From: JBHJOF01 sp050330055
GTDB taxonomy: Bacteria; Pseudomonadota; Alphaproteobacteria; Kiloniellales; JAKSDN01
Length of the DNA stretch: 19,265 nt
NCBI GenBank assembly: GCA_050330055.1
Contig: JBHJOF010000014.1
Span: 1 to 19,265 of the forward strand
Direction: 5' to 3'
Of the stretch, positions 18,504 through 19,265 are shown in pieces. The position numbers and the translations under genes are program-made. Numbering within the stretch: the first letter of the stretch is position 1; each line of letters opens with the position of its first letter. Below the pieces are notes generated by a model that saw only the letters and a list, made by a program, of their open reading frames with translations, was not told the DNA's origin and ran no database searches.

Positions 18504-19265
18504 GTGAGCAGCAGCGCGCCGGAGCCCCTGATCGTCACGGTCGCGCCGAACGGTGCGCGCAAGACGCAGGCCGACCATCCGGCGCTGCCGATCGCGCCGG
18601 ACGAGCTGGCACGCACGGCGGCCGACTGCCGGGCGGCGGGCGCGGCCATGATCCACCTGCACGTGCGCGACACCGAGGGCGGCCATACGCTCGACGTCGT
18701 CGCCTACCGCAACGCCATCAACGCGATCCGCCACGCGGTCGGCGACGGCATCGTGATCCAGGCGACCAGCGAGGCGGTCGGCTTGTACAGCGCGGCCGAG
18801 CAGATGGCGATGGTGCGCGCGCTGCGCCCGGAGGCGGTCAGCCTGGCGATCCGCGAGCTGGTGCCGGACGCGGCGGCGGAGCCCGATGCCGCCGACTTCT
18901 TCGCCTGGCTGCGTTACGAGGGGATCCTGCCGCAGTTCATTCTCTACTCCGCCGAGGAGGTGGCGCGCTTCGACGACCTGGTGGCGCGCGGCGTGGTGCC
19001 GTCCGGACGGCACTTCCTGCTGTTCGTGCTGGGCCGCTACACGGCAGGACAGGTCTCCGACCCGCAGGACCTGCTGCCCTTCATCGCCGCCAATCGGCAG
19101 AACCACCGCTGGGCGGTCTGCGCCTTCGGCGCCCGAGAGGCGACCTGCGCGCTGGCCGCCGCCTGCCTGGACGGTCACGTCAGGGTCGGCTTCGAGAACA
19201 ACCTGCTGCTGCCCGACGGCCGCGTCGCGCCCGACAACGCGGCGCTGGTCGCAGCCGCGGCGGCG
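18504..19265 (+). CDS. BKACE family enzyme (DUF849, beta-keto acid cleavage), 3' end cut by window
   Basis: Reading from GTG at 18504, the frame stays open for 254 codons to the end of the window, so the stop lies beyond it. The sequence is a typical beta-keto acid cleavage enzyme, which uses Zn2+ and acetyl-CoA to split beta-keto acids. The N-terminal strand (LIVTVAPNGARKTQ), the metal ligands H51 and H53 in MIHLHVRDTEGG and the later ligand E231 in VGFENN are all present. Family members have about 275-310 residues, so some 20-55 residues are missing. The start is uncertain: another in-frame GTG lies at 18495 and neither has a strong ribosome binding site. The keto-acid substrate is unknown. 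It follows the aminotransferase on the same strand. Confidence 0.88.
   Translation, partial: MSSSAPEPLIVTVAPNGARKTQADHPALPIAPDELARTAADCRAAGAAMIHLHVRDTEGGHTLDVVAYRNAINAIRHAVGDGIVIQATSEAVGLYSAAEQMAMVRALRPEAVSLAIRELVPDAAAEPDAADFFAWLRYEGILPQFILYSAEEVARFDDLVARGVVPSGRHFLLFVLGRYTAGQVSDPQDLLPFIAANRQNHRWAVCAFGAREATCALAAACLDGHVRVGFENNLLLPDGRVAPDNAALVAAAAA

Noticed and set aside
18180..19178. Long minus-strand open frame opposite the BKACE gene
   Set aside because: The plus-strand frame from 18504 encodes a clear DUF849 protein with its metal ligands. The minus frame has no recognisable domain and runs across repeat E.

Overview
This is a GC-rich chromosomal window, most likely from an alphaproteobacterium. 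The best evidence is a clear gcrA gene (GcrA works with CcrM, which methylates GANTC), a CtrA-type TTAA-N7-TTAA site, and large PAS histidine kinase architecture of alphaproteobacterial style. A Rhodospirillales-like host is a reasonable guess but cannot be proven here. There are no tRNA or rRNA genes, transposases, phage genes or CRISPR arrays. The accessory content is a set of GC-rich inverted-repeat elements between genes.

Layout: (1) 1-256 holds an extragenic inverted repeat. (2) 257-3242 (-) holds a large fusion of an Amt ammonium channel to a HAMP/methyl-accepting chemotaxis signalling domain, followed 10 nt later by a small PilZ protein. Upstream of the pair (3417-3439) is a palindrome matching the NtrC consensus TGCAC-N7-GTGCA. 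Together they look like a nitrogen-regulated ammonium-sensing unit with chemotaxis and c-di-GMP outputs. (3) 3501-4827 (-) holds a SAM hydrolase (DUF62) followed by a VUT/YhhQ-type transporter. (4) 5036-5461 (+) is gcrA, with two back-to-back GACTC sites about 100 nt upstream. (5) 5481-7088 (-) is a gamma-glutamyltransferase-family protein with the catalytic Thr but an unusual substrate-site segment. (6) 7504-8181 (+) is an orphan NarL/FixJ response regulator behind a 415-nt gene-free leader.

(7) 8255-8409 is a nested inverted repeat between convergent genes. (8) 8478-9887 (-), 10075-10374 (+) and 10458-11669 (+) are an amidase, a small secreted protein and a second amidase that closely resembles plant AMI1. 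(9) 11764-11938 is a repeat element, and a second copy in the opposite orientation lies at 18270-18440. (10) 11995-15888 (-) is a membrane histidine kinase with seven predicted TM segments, five PAS domains and one GAF domain, preceded by a CtrA-type box. (11) 16104-16619 (-) is apt, followed by another inverted repeat. (12) 16922-18268 (+) is a class III PLP aminotransferase, and 18504 to the window end (+) is a BKACE (DUF849) enzyme cut off by the edge.

Most of the metabolic genes (two amidases, GGT-like hydrolase, aminotransferase, BKACE, apt) fit scavenging of nitrogen compounds, in keeping with the Amt sensor. That common theme is an inference, since they are not one operon. The most unusual items are the Amt-chemoreceptor/PilZ pair with its NtrC site, and the presence of both CcrM/GcrA-type and CtrA-type cell-cycle regulatory signals.
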